Part shown: positions 1-9,537 of the stretch, piece after piece | Layout: each line of letters starts with the position of its first letter | How positions within the stretch are numbered: the first letter of the stretch is position 1 | Assembly (NCBI RefSeq): GCF_041080815.1 | Contig: NZ_CP160205.1 | Span: forward strand, 868,001 to 932,000 | Length of the DNA: 64,000 bases | Direction of reading: 5' to 3' | From: Mucilaginibacter yixingensis | Lineage (GTDB): Bacteria > Bacteroidota > Bacteroidia > Sphingobacteriales > Sphingobacteriaceae | Made by a program: the position numbers and the translations under genes | The notes under the pieces: model-generated | What the model was told of the DNA's origin: nothing | Databases searched by the model: none | What the model saw: the letters and a program-made list of their open reading frames with translations, nothing else

Positions 1-470
1 CAAGCGAAGGTTTGAACCACATGGCTTACAACCGTTGCGTTGGTACCCGTTACTGCGCTAACAACTGTCCATACAAAGTACGTCGCTTCAACTGGTTTAA
101 CTACTGGAACGATGCCCGCTTTGAAAACTACATGCAAGAGCAATATACTCAGCTGGTGTTAAACCCAGACGTTGTTACCCGTTTCCGCGGTGTAATGGAG
201 AAATGTTCTATGTGTATCCAGCGTATCCAGGCTGGTAAACTGAAAGCCAAAATGGAGAACCGTCCGTACAAAGATGGCGACGTTAAAATGGCTTGTCAGC
301 AAACCTGTTCTGCAAACGCTATCATCTTCGGTAACAGAAACGATCCTAACTCTGAAGTTGCTAAAGCACTGGCCAGCGAACGTACTTACTACGTACTGGA
401 AGAGCTTAACGTGAAACCAGGCATTGGTTACCAGGTGAAAGTTAGAAATGTAAACGAGTTAGAAGCTTAA
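1..470 (+). CDS. actB: Alternative complex III iron-sulfur subunit ActB, C-terminal part
   Basis: This is the 3' end of a gene that begins before the window; the open frame reads back to the first bases. About 155 residues remain. They hold clustered cysteines of 4Fe-4S type, CVGTRYCANNCP near the start, then CSMC about 55 residues later and CQQTCSANA further on. This matches the ferredoxin-like C-terminal half of ActB, the large periplasmic subunit that relays electrons from the quinol-oxidising membrane subunits to the cytochrome c subunits. The identification is strengthened by actC, actD, actE and actF following in the usual order. The N-terminal molybdopterin-oxidoreductase-like half would lie upstream and cannot be checked here. 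Confidence 0.9.
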   Translation, partial: SEGLNHMAYNRCVGTRYCANNCPYKVRRFNWFNYWNDARFENYMQEQYTQLVLNPDVVTRFRGVMEKCSMCIQRIQAGKLKAKMENRPYKDGDVKMACQQTCSANAIIFGNRNDPNSEVAKALASERTYYVLEELNVKPGIGYQVKVRNVNELEA

Positions 471-497
471 TTTATCATCAAAGAGATATAAACATAT

Positions 498-1970
498 ATG
501 GCATCTCATAATGAATCAATACTCAGGGAACCGTTAGTTACCGGCAAGGATATTACCTATGCCAAGGTTACCAATGATATTCTGATCCCTGTAGAAAATA
601 AACCTAACAAAGCCTGGTGGATAGGCTTTGTGGTTGCCTCTCTAGGCGCGTGCCTTTGGGTATTCGCTGTAAGCTGGACCTTCTGGTTCGGTATCGGCTC
701 TTGGGGCTTGAACAAAACAGTAGGTTGGGCATGGGACATCACCGGCTTCGTATGGTGGGTAGGTATCGGTCACGCCGGTACGCTTATCTCGGCGGTATTG
801 TTATTGTTCCGTCAAAACTGGCGTAACTCTATCAACCGTTCTGCAGAAGCGATGACGATCTTTGCGGTTATCTGTGCCGCTACTTACGTAGTATCACACA
901 TGGGCCGTCCTTGGTTAGCTTTCTATCCACTGCCTTTGCCAAACCAGTACGGTACGTTACCGGTTAACTTTAACTCACCACTGGTATGGGACGTATTTGC
1001 GATCTCTACTTACTTCTCAGTATCATTGGTATTCTGGTACACTGGTTTATTACCAGATATCGCTGCCATCCGTGACCGCGCTACTGGCATCAAACAAAAA
1101 ATCTATTCAGTTTGCTCTTTCGGCTGGACAGGTTCAGTTAAAACCTGGCAACGTTTTGAGACCGTGTCATTAATTCTGGCAGGTATCTCAACTCCACTGG
1201 TACTTTCGGTACACACCATCGTATCTATGGACTTTGCAACTTCACTGGAACCAGGCTGGCACACTACCATCTTCCCTCCGTACTTCGTTGCGGGCGCGAT
1301 CTTCTCAGGTTTCGCGATGGTACAAACCCTGTTGCTGGTTGCACGTAAAGTATTAGGCCTAGAAAACTATATCACGATGTTCCACATCGAGTCGATGAAC
1401 AAGATCATCTTAACTACCGGCTCTATCGTAGGTATCGCTTATATCACTGAGTTCTTCATCGCTTACTACTCTGGTAGCGAGTACGAGCAGTACACCTTCT
1501 TAAACCGCTTTATCGGTCCGTACTGGTGGGCAGGTTGTATGATGTATGGCTGTAACGTACTGATGACGCAGCTGATGTGGTTCAAGAGTATCCGTACCAA
1601 CATTCCACTGTCATGGTGTTTATCTATCATCGTAAACATTGGTATGTGGTTCGAACGTTTTGTGATCATCGTTGTATCACTGCACCGTGACTTTATCCCT
1701 TCAAGCTGGGCAATGTTCTATCCAACCTGGGTTGACGTGAGCATATTCGTAGGTTCAATCGGCTTGTTCTTCACCATGTTCCTGTTGTTCATCCGCGTGC
1801 TGCCAGCTGTGGCTATCGCCGAGGTGAAACTGCTGCTGAAATCATCAAGCGAGCAGGCTAAGAAGAAATTGATTGCGGACGGTCACCTGGATCACTCGCA
1901 TGTTGAATTCTACAAAGATTCATTAACCAAATTTGACAGTGTTGAACTGGCTGAATACGAAAAAGCATAA
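498..1970 (+). CDS. actC: Alternative complex III membrane subunit ActC (NrfD/PsrC family)
   Basis: A 490-residue, strongly hydrophobic protein with about ten membrane segments, starting 27 bp after actB. It belongs to the NrfD/PsrC family, whose members form a quinol-binding membrane anchor. In alternative complex III, ActC pairs with ActB and with the related ActF. The N-terminal 40 residues are polar and carry the short conserved stretch ending in NKAWW just before the first helix. The C-terminal tail after the last helix is charged and cytoplasmic in character. Position in the operon (actB-actC-actD) and length are both typical of Bacteroidota. Confidence 0.93.
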   Translation: MASHNESILREPLVTGKDITYAKVTNDILIPVENKPNKAWWIGFVVASLGACLWVFAVSWTFWFGIGSWGLNKTVGWAWDITGFVWWVGIGHAGTLISAVLLLFRQNWRNSINRSAEAMTIFAVICAATYVVSHMGRPWLAFYPLPLPNQYGTLPVNFNSPLVWDVFAISTYFSVSLVFWYTGLLPDIAAIRDRATGIKQKIYSVCSFGWTGSVKTWQRFETVSLILAGISTPLVLSVHTIVSMDFATSLEPGWHTTIFPPYFVAGAIFSGFAMVQTLLLVARKVLGLENYITMFHIESMNKIILTTGSIVGIAYITEFFIAYYSGSEYEQYTFLNRFIGPYWWAGCMMYGCNVLMTQLMWFKSIRTNIPLSWCLSIIVNIGMWFERFVIIVVSLHRDFIPSSWAMFYPTWVDVSIFVGSIGLFFTMFLLFIRVLPAVAIAEVKLLLKSSSEQAKKKLIADGHLDHSHVEFYKDSLTKFDSVELAEYEKA

Positions 1971-1976
1971 ACGAAG

Positions 1977-2513
1977 ATGAGCAGTACTAAATTTATATTG
2001 GGCCTTTTTGACGATCCTGATGAACTGATGCACGGGATTGACAAGCTGCAGAAAAACAGCGTGCCTATCTATGATGTATATTCACCAATGCCTATTCACG
2101 GTATTGAGGCTAAACTGGGCATTAAAGATTCTCGCCTGGGCTATGCAGCCTTTATGTTTGGTTGTATAGGTGGTACCGTGGTATTTACCATTATGTACTA
2201 CATGCTGGTGCATGACTGGCCAATGAACATTGGTGGTAAGCCGCACTTTGCTGTTCCGGATTTTATTCCAATCACTTTTGAGTGGACCGTACTGTTTACT
2301 GCTTTCGGTATGGCATTCACTTTCTTCTATGCAACGCACCTTTTCCCGGGCCGTACACCACGCGTGATGGACCTGCGCGCAACCGATGACCGATTTGTAA
2401 TCGCCATCGATGCTAAAGGAAATGTACCGCACGCAGATATCGACAATATATTAAAAGAAGCAGGAGCCGTAGAAATTAAGCATAACGACAGAAAATATGT
2501 TAGCTATGAATAA
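1977..2513 (+). CDS. actD: Alternative complex III subunit ActD (DUF3341)
   Basis: A 178-residue protein beginning six bases after actC. It opens with the family signature FILGLFDDPDELMHGIDKL and has two hydrophobic segments, roughly residues 56-80 and 96-120, with a soluble C-terminal domain. This is the DUF3341 family, the ActD subunit of alternative complex III, which has no cofactor and is thought to be structural. The stop codon overlaps the start of actE, which suggests translational coupling. Confidence 0.92.
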   Translation: MSSTKFILGLFDDPDELMHGIDKLQKNSVPIYDVYSPMPIHGIEAKLGIKDSRLGYAAFMFGCIGGTVVFTIMYYMLVHDWPMNIGGKPHFAVPDFIPITFEWTVLFTAFGMAFTFFYATHLFPGRTPRVMDLRATDDRFVIAIDAKGNVPHADIDNILKEAGAVEIKHNDRKYVSYE

Positions 2514-3084
2514 AAACAGAATATTGGGCGCAACGGCCATCGTTATCGCTGCCACGGTAGTACTGTCATCGTGCAAAGATAAAAGGAGCACCGGTTGGGA
2601 ATACGCTCCCAATATGTACGAACACATTGCCTATGACCCGGATCAGGCAAACCCTAACTTTAAAGACGGCAAAACCGCACAGGTGCCGCCTGCAGGTACT
2701 ATTCCGGTTGGCTTTGTAAAATTTGATTACCCGAACACTAAAGAAGGATACGAACTGGCAGGTGCGCAAGTAAAGAGCCCGTTATTCCTTACCAGCAAAA
2801 ATATTGAGGAAGGCAAAGTATTGTTTACCAGCTTCTGCTCACCATGCCACGGCCAACACGGTCAGGGTGACGGCGAGGTAGTAGCACACGGTTTCCCTGC
2901 GCCGCCTTCATACTCAAAAGGCCAGTCGTCTCGCGGCGGTAACATGAGCGACCTGACCGATGGCAAAATTTACCACACCATTACTTATGGTGTAAACGCC
3001 ATGGGTTCATACGCTTCGCAGCTGTCGCCAGAGGAGCGCTGGAAAGTAGTAATGTATGTTCACCAGTTACAAAAAACCTTATAA
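2506..3084 (+). CDS. actE: Alternative complex III cytochrome c subunit ActE
   Basis: A mono-haem cytochrome c lipoprotein of about 192 residues. The start is placed at the ATG at 2506 (an ATG at 2497 is also in frame) because it gives a compact lipoprotein signal peptide ending in the lipobox LSSC. A single haem site, CSPCH, lies at about residues 111-115, followed by GQHGQGDGEV and a C-terminal Met region (NAMGSYASQL) that could supply the axial ligand. ActE accepts electrons in alternative complex III and passes them toward the oxidase. It overlaps the end of actD by eight bases. Confidence 0.93.
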   Translation: MNKNRILGATAIVIAATVVLSSCKDKRSTGWEYAPNMYEHIAYDPDQANPNFKDGKTAQVPPAGTIPVGFVKFDYPNTKEGYELAGAQVKSPLFLTSKNIEEGKVLFTSFCSPCHGQHGQGDGEVVAHGFPAPPSYSKGQSSRGGNMSDLTDGKIYHTITYGVNAMGSYASQLSPEERWKVVMYVHQLQKTL

Positions 3085-3096
3085 GATTTAAATTTA

Positions 3097-4380
3097 ATGA
3101 GTACTCACGATCACAATCATCATATAGAGGAGCGTTTTGAGTTTGGTGGCAAGCTCAAAACCTATAGCCTTGCTGCTATCGGAGTTGGTGCGTTACTGGT
3201 AATACTTGGCTTTGCTTTTGGTCAAGGTTCATATGCCATGTCAAACCTGTTGCTGATGGCTTATTATTTCGCCTGTGTTTGTATCTGCGGCGCTTTCTTC
3301 TGCGGCGTGCAATACGTAGCTCAAGCAGGTTGGTCGGCATCTATTCTGCGTATCCCGCAGGCTTTCGCTCAAACATTACTGTGGGCCGGCGTTATCCTGA
3401 TACTGGTAGTTATAGCTGGTTTATATGTTCAGTTCCCTTTCAAAAATATTGAAGGCGAAACACACGTATTACCGGCATTATACCACTGGGCCGCTAAAGA
3501 TGCTACTGTTAAAGGCAGTGAAATTTACGATCCTGTTTTAATTAAAAAAGCAGGTTACCTGAATATTCCTTTCTTCATCATCCGTATTGCAGCGATGGTA
3601 TTTGCTTACGCCCTGTTTGGCCGTATGCTGGTAAGATACTCACTGAACGAAGATGAAGTAGGAGGTATGCTGAACTACAAGAAATCATTCAAAATTTCTG
3701 CTACGTTCCTGGCTATCCTGGGCTTTACCTTCCCGCTGTTTGCATTTGACAACATCATGTCTGTAGAATCACACTGGTTCTCTACCATGTTCGGCTGGTA
3801 TAACTTTGCCGCCATGTGGGTGAGCGGTCTGTCAGTAATGACATTAGTAATCATCTACCTGCGCAAACAAGGTTACATGCAATGGGTAACAGAAAGTCAT
3901 TTGCATAACATGGGTCTGTTCATGTTTGCGTTCTCGATCTTCTGGACTTACACCTGGTTTGCTCAGTTCCTGTTACAGTATTATGCCAACATCCCTGAGG
4001 AGGTTGAATATTTCTACCGTCGTTGGGAGCCTGATTATATGTTCCTGTTCTGGACTAACCTGGTAATCAACTTCTGTGCACCATTATTGGTTATCATGAT
4101 GCGCGATTCAAAACGTAACTACAATGTGTTACAGTGGATTGCTTCTATCCTGGTGATTGGTCACTGGTTAGATTATTACGTAATGATTATGCCTGGTACC
4201 CAGGGAACAACTGAGCACTGGTGGCAACATTTCTCTATGTTTGGTTTCATTGAGATAGGCGCGTTTTTAACATTTGCAGGTTTATTCTGTTTCATGATGT
4301 TCTCTGCGCTGGCCAAGTTCTCATCACTGATTCCAAAGAAACATCCGTTCCTGGAAGAGAGCCTGCACCACCATATTTAA
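3097..4380 (+). CDS. actF: Alternative complex III membrane subunit ActF
   Basis: A 427-residue integral membrane protein with about ten hydrophobic segments and a His-rich N-terminus (HDHNHH). It is a paralogue of ActC in the NrfD-like family and completes the actB-C-D-E-F order. In alternative complex III, ActF forms the second membrane core and has been proposed to take part in quinol binding or proton transfer. It starts 12 bp after actE and is followed after 46 bp by the oxidase subunit II gene, so reductase and oxidase are probably co-transcribed. Confidence 0.92.
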   Translation: MSTHDHNHHIEERFEFGGKLKTYSLAAIGVGALLVILGFAFGQGSYAMSNLLLMAYYFACVCICGAFFCGVQYVAQAGWSASILRIPQAFAQTLLWAGVILILVVIAGLYVQFPFKNIEGETHVLPALYHWAAKDATVKGSEIYDPVLIKKAGYLNIPFFIIRIAAMVFAYALFGRMLVRYSLNEDEVGGMLNYKKSFKISATFLAILGFTFPLFAFDNIMSVESHWFSTMFGWYNFAAMWVSGLSVMTLVIIYLRKQGYMQWVTESHLHNMGLFMFAFSIFWTYTWFAQFLLQYYANIPEEVEYFYRRWEPDYMFLFWTNLVINFCAPLLVIMMRDSKRNYNVLQWIASILVIGHWLDYYVMIMPGTQGTTEHWWQHFSMFGFIEIGAFLTFAGLFCFMMFSALAKFSSLIPKKHPFLEESLHHHI

Positions 4381-4426
4381 TTGTTAACTTTGTCAAATAA
4401 CTGAGAATACCAAACGAACAACAATA

Positions 4427-5611
4427 ATGGGATTCAAAAATTTCATAAATTCTAAAAAGCTTGCTGCACTTACAGCGGTAATGATGCTTGGCGGTACCAA
4501 CCTGCTGATGGCACAAACCGCTGCATCGTCTGAGATTACCGATGAACAAAAGTCGCAGGCATTAACTAACGCCGGTTATTACGTATTGCTTTTTCTGCTG
4601 ATATGTCTGGTGGTAGCTATTGTTGGCCGTATATTAAAAGTATATGAGCTGACTAATAATCTGCAAGGTAAAAAGGCAGGTACGAACTATAACAAAGTTA
4701 TGGGTACGCTGTTCCTTATCTTCCTGGCTTTTGGTCTGGTTGGTGCTTACTGGTCATTTACCGTACAAGGTAGCATGACACTGCCAGAAGCAGCTTCTAA
4801 ACACGGCGTACAAATTGACCACATGTTCACCACAACAACGGTGTTCACCATGTTTGTGTTTTTTGTTACCCAGATATTACTGTTCGGTTTTGCATTCCTT
4901 TACAAAAGCACTGCTAAACGTAAAGCACACTTCTTACCGCACAACAACACCATTGAGAAAGTTTGGACTATCGTTCCGGCTGTAGTATTGACAGTGTTAG
5001 TGGTGTTCGGTTTCACTACCTGGCGTTCAGTAATGAACTCTGCAGAGGTAAAAGGCGATATCAACATCGATATCACCGGTCACCAGTTTGCATGGGAGTT
5101 ACGTTACCCTGGTAAAGACGGCAAACTGGGTACTAAAAACTATACCCTGGTAACCGGCCTGAATAATTTAGGTATCGATTACAAAGACAAAAATAGCTTT
5201 GATGACCTGAAAGCCGATACGCTGGTAATTCCGGTTAACAAATCTATCCGTCTGAATATCCTGGCTCAGGACGTAATCCATAGTGTTTACATGCCTTACT
5301 TCCGTGTACAGTTGAACGCGGTACCGGGCTTGCCAACCTTCTTTAAATTTGTACCGACTGTAACTACTGCACAAATGCGCGAAAAACTGAATGATCAGAC
5401 TTTCGAGTACAAAGTGTATTGTGCTAAGATTTGTGGTGGTGGTCACTATAACATGCAAAAAATTATCCGTGTTGTGAGCGATGCTGAATATCAGCAATGG
5501 TTGACTACACTGAAACCATACCTGAGCGACCCGCTGAAAAAAGAGCTGAAATTAGCCGATGCCGGTCAGCAGAATAGTGAAGTTAAAAACAGGTTAGCAT
5601 TAAATAATTAA
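4427..5611 (+). CDS. ctaC: Cytochrome c oxidase subunit II (CuA protein)
   Basis: A 394-residue subunit II of a haem-copper oxidase. An N-terminal signal-like segment is followed by three hydrophobic helices and a periplasmic cupredoxin domain. CuA ligands are visible: His285 in DVIHSVYMP, Cys332 and Cys336 in CAKICGGGH, His340 and Met343. No cytochrome c domain is fused at the C-terminus, consistent with ActE being a separate cytochrome. It is larger than the classic subunit II because of the extra N-terminal helix region, as in other Bacteroidota. It lies between actF and subunit I. Confidence 0.95.
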   Translation: MGFKNFINSKKLAALTAVMMLGGTNLLMAQTAASSEITDEQKSQALTNAGYYVLLFLLICLVVAIVGRILKVYELTNNLQGKKAGTNYNKVMGTLFLIFLAFGLVGAYWSFTVQGSMTLPEAASKHGVQIDHMFTTTTVFTMFVFFVTQILLFGFAFLYKSTAKRKAHFLPHNNTIEKVWTIVPAVVLTVLVVFGFTTWRSVMNSAEVKGDINIDITGHQFAWELRYPGKDGKLGTKNYTLVTGLNNLGIDYKDKNSFDDLKADTLVIPVNKSIRLNILAQDVIHSVYMPYFRVQLNAVPGLPTFFKFVPTVTTAQMREKLNDQTFEYKVYCAKICGGGHYNMQKIIRVVSDAEYQQWLTTLKPYLSDPLKKELKLADAGQQNSEVKNRLALNN

Positions 5612-5628
5612 TATTTCATATAGCAATT

Positions 5629-7521
5629 ATGTCAACATTAGCAGTTCAAGGTCACGGAACACATCATGATGAGCACGGCCACGGCCACGAGCATCACCAT
5701 GAGACATTCGTGTCCAAATATATCTTCAGCATGGATCACAAGATGATCGGCAAGCAATTCCTGATCACAGGGATTACTATGGCGGTTATCGCGATGATTT
5801 TATCGATCCTGTTCCGTATTCAGCTGGCCTATCCTGACCAATCTTTCCCTCTGCTGGAAACCCTGCTGGGCCGTTTTGCCCCAGGTGGTCGTCTGGATCC
5901 TGAGTTTTACCTGTCGCTGGTTACCATCCACGGTACCATCATGGTCTTCTTTGTATTGACAGCTGGTTTGAGCGGTACTTTCAGTAACCTGTTGATTCCT
6001 CTTCAGGTAGGTGCTCGTGATATGGCTTCTCCATTCATGAACATGCTGTCATACTGGTTCTTCTTTATCGCCAGCGTGATTATGCTGAGCTCTTTCTTTA
6101 TTGAGAAAGGTCCTGCTGGTCCGGGTTGGACTATCTATCCGCCGCTTTCTGCATTGCCAAAAGCAATGAAAGGTTCTGGCGAAGGTATGACCCTGTGGCT
6201 GATTAGTATGGTGTTCTTCATCGCATCTTCACTGTTAGGTGGTATCAATTACGTATCAACCGTATTGAACATGCGTACCAAAGGTATGGACCTTTGGAAA
6301 ATGCCGTTGACCGTTTGGGCTTTCTTCCTGACTGCTATCCTGGGCGTTCTGGCGTTCCCTGTACTGGTTGCAGGTGTGGTTCTGTTGATTTTTGACCGCA
6401 GCTTTGGTACCAGCTTCTATTTATCTGATATTGTTATCGGCGGCGCTCCGCAGCCGTTCTCTGGTGGTAGCCCAATCCTGTTCCAGCACTTGTTCTGGTT
6501 CCTGGGTCACCCTGAGGTATACATCGTAATTATGCCGGCCATGGGTATCTCTTCAGAGATCATGTCGGTAAATGCACGTAAACCAATCTTCGGTTACCAT
6601 GCGATGGTTTACTCACTGATTGGTATTACTGTACTGTCATTCATCGTATGGGGTCACCACATGTTCGTTACGGGTATGAATCCGTTCCTGGGCGGTGTGT
6701 TCATGATCACCACGCTGATCATTGCGGTACCTTCAGCAGTAAAAACCTTTAACTGGTTAGCTACCCTGTGGCGCGGTAACCTGCGTTTCACTCCGGCTAT
6801 GATGTTTGCTATTGGTCTGGTATCATTCTTCATCTCTGGTGGTTTGACCGGTATCTTCCTTGGTAACGCTGCTTTGGATATCAACCTGCACGATACTTAT
6901 TTCGTAGTAGCTCACTTCCACCTGGTAATGGGTTCAGCCGCGATCTTTGGTATGTTGGCCGGTGTTTACCACTGGTTCCCTAAAATGTTCGGTCGTATGA
7001 TGGACGAGCGTTTGGGTTACCTGCACTTCTGGTTAACTTTCATTGGTGCTTACCTGGTATTCTTCCCAATGCACTTTATGGGTCTGGATGGTGTGCCACG
7101 TCGTTACTACGCTTTCACCGAGTTCCCAAGCATGGCTCGTTGGCTGTCTGTAAACGTGTTCATTACCTGGTCTGCTATTATGGCTGCTTTGGCTCAGGTT
7201 GCGTTCCTGGTTAACTTTATCTACTCTATTTTCTGGGGTAAGAAAGCTACTCAGAACCCATGGGAGTCTAACACCCTGGAGTGGACTACACCTGTTGAGC
7301 ACCTGCACGGTAACTGGCCTGGCGAAATTCCAACTGTTTACCGTTGGCCGTATGACTACAGCAAACCTGGTGCTGAAACGGATTTCATTCCGCAAACTGT
7401 GCCACTGTCTGAGACCATGTCATCTAACCTGCCGCACGATTTTGAAGACAATCCGGCTGGCTTAGAATTGCACAACACCTGGACAAATACTCAAAAAGCT
7501 AATAATCAAGAAGTAAAATAA
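5629..7521 (+). CDS. ctaD: Cytochrome c oxidase subunit I
   Basis: A 630-residue catalytic subunit of an A-type haem-copper oxidase. Metal ligands are present: His101 (low-spin haem a), His294 with Tyr298 in HPEVY (CuB and the cross-linked Tyr motif), His343/His344 in GHHMF (CuB) and His429/His431 in HFHLVM (haems). E296-containing HPEVY plus twelve or more helices fit a proton-pumping oxidase. The N-terminus carries a striking run of histidines (HGTHHDEHGHGHEHHHE) before the first helix, which could bind metal, although such tails are common in this group. It starts 17 bp after subunit II and is followed by a strong hairpin. Confidence 0.96.
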   Translation: MSTLAVQGHGTHHDEHGHGHEHHHETFVSKYIFSMDHKMIGKQFLITGITMAVIAMILSILFRIQLAYPDQSFPLLETLLGRFAPGGRLDPEFYLSLVTIHGTIMVFFVLTAGLSGTFSNLLIPLQVGARDMASPFMNMLSYWFFFIASVIMLSSFFIEKGPAGPGWTIYPPLSALPKAMKGSGEGMTLWLISMVFFIASSLLGGINYVSTVLNMRTKGMDLWKMPLTVWAFFLTAILGVLAFPVLVAGVVLLIFDRSFGTSFYLSDIVIGGAPQPFSGGSPILFQHLFWFLGHPEVYIVIMPAMGISSEIMSVNARKPIFGYHAMVYSLIGITVLSFIVWGHHMFVTGMNPFLGGVFMITTLIIAVPSAVKTFNWLATLWRGNLRFTPAMMFAIGLVSFFISGGLTGIFLGNAALDINLHDTYFVVAHFHLVMGSAAIFGMLAGVYHWFPKMFGRMMDERLGYLHFWLTFIGAYLVFFPMHFMGLDGVPRRYYAFTEFPSMARWLSVNVFITWSAIMAALAQVAFLVNFIYSIFWGKKATQNPWESNTLEWTTPVEHLHGNWPGEIPTVYRWPYDYSKPGAETDFIPQTVPLSETMSSNLPHDFEDNPAGLELHNTWTNTQKANNQEVK

Positions 7522-7549
7522 CAGTTCAGCTTTAACACTGATCTGCATT

Positions 7550-7602
7550 TTTAGGGTATCTGTTTCAGGGATGTTTTCCCCTAACAGGTACCCTAAATTT
7601 TT
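7550..7602 (+). terminator. Stem-loop with U-tract between ctaD and ctaA
   Basis: A 15-bp stem (7550-7564 pairing with 7583-7597, one G-U pair) with an 18-nt loop is followed directly by five T residues. This is a good intrinsic terminator at the end of the act-cta structural operon. It lies only 11 bp before ctaA, so it may act as a partial terminator that lowers expression of the cofactor genes. Confidence 0.75.
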
Positions 7603-7612
7603 AAGAGTTTAA

Positions 7613-8671
7613 ATGAGCGTTACCAATTCCCGGAAAAGATTTTTATCCTTCAATCTTGGAGGTGTAATCACGTTGTTTCTAGTGATTTTGGCGGGCGGAG
7701 TGGTACGCAGTTCTGGTTCTGGTATGGGCTGCCCTGATTGGCCCAAATGTTTTGGCTGCGTGGTGCCGCCAACAAACATCTCTCAATTACCGGCCGATTA
7801 CAAACAGAAATATGTAGCCGGTCGCGTTAAAAAGAACCAACGCTTTGCTAAAACTCTGGATGCACTGGGCTATCATGATTTGGCTAACCGCATCCGCGAA
7901 GACAAATCCATTTTAATTCCCGAAGATTTTAATCCGGCTAAAACCTGGATAGAGTACGCTAACAGACTGGTGGGCGTGGTGTCAGGCATATTTTTATTGT
8001 TGACCGCCATTTACTCATTCAATTACTGGAGCTTAAACAAAGGTATTGTGCTAGCTTCTGTTGGTAACCTGATTTTGGTAGGTTTTCAGGGTTGGTTGGG
8101 TTCTGTAGTGGTATCTTTAAATTTGGTGCCCTGGGTAGTTACTGTACATATGCTGTTGGCCCTGGGACTAGTGGCTTTAAGTATTTATACCTACCATGCC
8201 GCTAAGGTTAACGGAAAACCCAAATTGCAATTCAAGGGTATTGTTTGGACGATGACTATTTTGGCGCTGATCTTGACCGTGACGCAGATTTGCTTTGGTA
8301 CCGATGTGCGAGAGCGTATTGACGAAGTAGCGGCTCATTTGCAAGGTTACCGTCAGGACTGGGTGAGCAGGGCAGGGGGGATCTTTACCCGTCACCGTGA
8401 TTCGGCTATACTGGTGCTGATCATTAACGTAGCACTTTACGCCCTGATCAGAAAAGGATATAGCCGTCATTCCGTTCATCAGCAACTGATGAGTTTTACA
8501 TTTTTAATGATCATGCTGCAAATTTTAAGCGGTATTGCATTATCATATTTTGCGTTGCCGCCATATGCGCAGGCTACACATATTTTAATATCAACGCTGA
8601 TTTTCGGTGCACAGTTCTATCTGCTGCTTAACCTGTATCGTACAGCAAACATGAAGGAGGTGAAAGCATGA
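7613..8671 (+). CDS. ctaA: Haem A synthase (COX15/CtaA family)
   Basis: A 352-residue membrane protein with about eight helices. Family marks include GGVVRSSGSGMGCPDWPKC near the first helix with its Cys pair, HMLLALG in the middle, RHRDSA and THILIS in the second half. It oxidises haem O to haem A for the oxidase encoded next to it. The motif that is usually E-x-x-H-R reads EYANRLVG here, with Asn117 in place of the first haem-ligand His. This may be a lineage trait. It overlaps ctaB by four bases (ATGA). Confidence 0.9.
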   Translation: MSVTNSRKRFLSFNLGGVITLFLVILAGGVVRSSGSGMGCPDWPKCFGCVVPPTNISQLPADYKQKYVAGRVKKNQRFAKTLDALGYHDLANRIREDKSILIPEDFNPAKTWIEYANRLVGVVSGIFLLLTAIYSFNYWSLNKGIVLASVGNLILVGFQGWLGSVVVSLNLVPWVVTVHMLLALGLVALSIYTYHAAKVNGKPKLQFKGIVWTMTILALILTVTQICFGTDVRERIDEVAAHLQGYRQDWVSRAGGIFTRHRDSAILVLIINVALYALIRKGYSRHSVHQQLMSFTFLMIMLQILSGIALSYFALPPYAQATHILISTLIFGAQFYLLLNLYRTANMKEVKA

Positions 8672-9537
8672 AAGGCAGCGATTTTTCAAAACTGATTAAA
8701 ACCAGGCTCACGTTCCTGGTTACATTCTCGGCCTCTATAGCCTTCTTGATCGGTTCTAAGATGACCGGAAACGGCGACATTAACTGGTATAACTGGGGAA
8801 AGCTGATCGTCGGTGGTTTCCTGGTAACATCAGCAGCAAATTGCTTTAATGAAGTAATTGAGAAAGATCTGGACAAGCTGATGAAGCGCACCATGGACAG
8901 ACCAATGCCAGCCGGACGTATGACCACCGGTCAGGGTTTGGTGCTAGGCTTGTTTATGGGTATTATGGGTACCTATCTGTTAGGTAGCTTAAATATCTTA
9001 ACAGGTCTGTTATCGGTGTTTTCTGTATTACTTTATGCATTTGCTTATACGCCATTAAAACAGAAATCGCCTATCGCAGTATTTGTAGGTGCATTTCCTG
9101 GCGCATTGCCACCGCTGATTGGCTATGTAGCAGCGCACGGAAAAATTGATGAGGTAGCTGTCATTCTGTTCCTGATTCAATTTGTATGGCAATTCCCACA
9201 CTTCTGGGCCATTGCCTGGGTGCTGGATGATGATTATAAATTGGCCGGCTTCCGTTTACTGCCTACAGGCAAGCGCGATGTGGGTAGTGCAGTTATTACC
9301 TTTGTGTTGTTAATTGTTTTACTACCAGTTAGTTTGCTGCCAACTATTTACAATTTTGGTGGTTACTGGGTGGGTGGCGTATCATTATTGTGCAGCCTGA
9401 TATTTTTATACCAAGGTTTTGTACTTTTGCGCACCCGTGAGATTAAGGCGGCCCGTCAACTGATGTTCGGCTCGTTCTTTTATCTGCCAGTGGTACAATT
9501 AATGTTTTTGTTTGATTTTATCGGAAAAGTGAAATGA
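8668..9537 (+). CDS. ctaB: Haem O synthase (protohaem IX farnesyltransferase)
   Basis: A 289-residue UbiA-family prenyltransferase with about nine membrane segments. The first Asp-rich motif is NEVIEKDLDKLMKRTMDRP and the second is in DDDYKLAGFRLLP. It transfers farnesyl to haem B, giving haem O, the substrate of CtaA. Start ATG overlaps the ctaA stop and its own stop overlaps the next gene by four bases, so ctaA-ctaB-subunit III are likely translationally coupled. Confidence 0.95.
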   Translation: MKGSDFSKLIKTRLTFLVTFSASIAFLIGSKMTGNGDINWYNWGKLIVGGFLVTSAANCFNEVIEKDLDKLMKRTMDRPMPAGRMTTGQGLVLGLFMGIMGTYLLGSLNILTGLLSVFSVLLYAFAYTPLKQKSPIAVFVGAFPGALPPLIGYVAAHGKIDEVAVILFLIQFVWQFPHFWAIAWVLDDDYKLAGFRLLPTGKRDVGSAVITFVLLIVLLPVSLLPTIYNFGGYWVGGVSLLCSLIFLYQGFVLLRTREIKAARQLMFGSFFYLPVVQLMFLFDFIGKVK

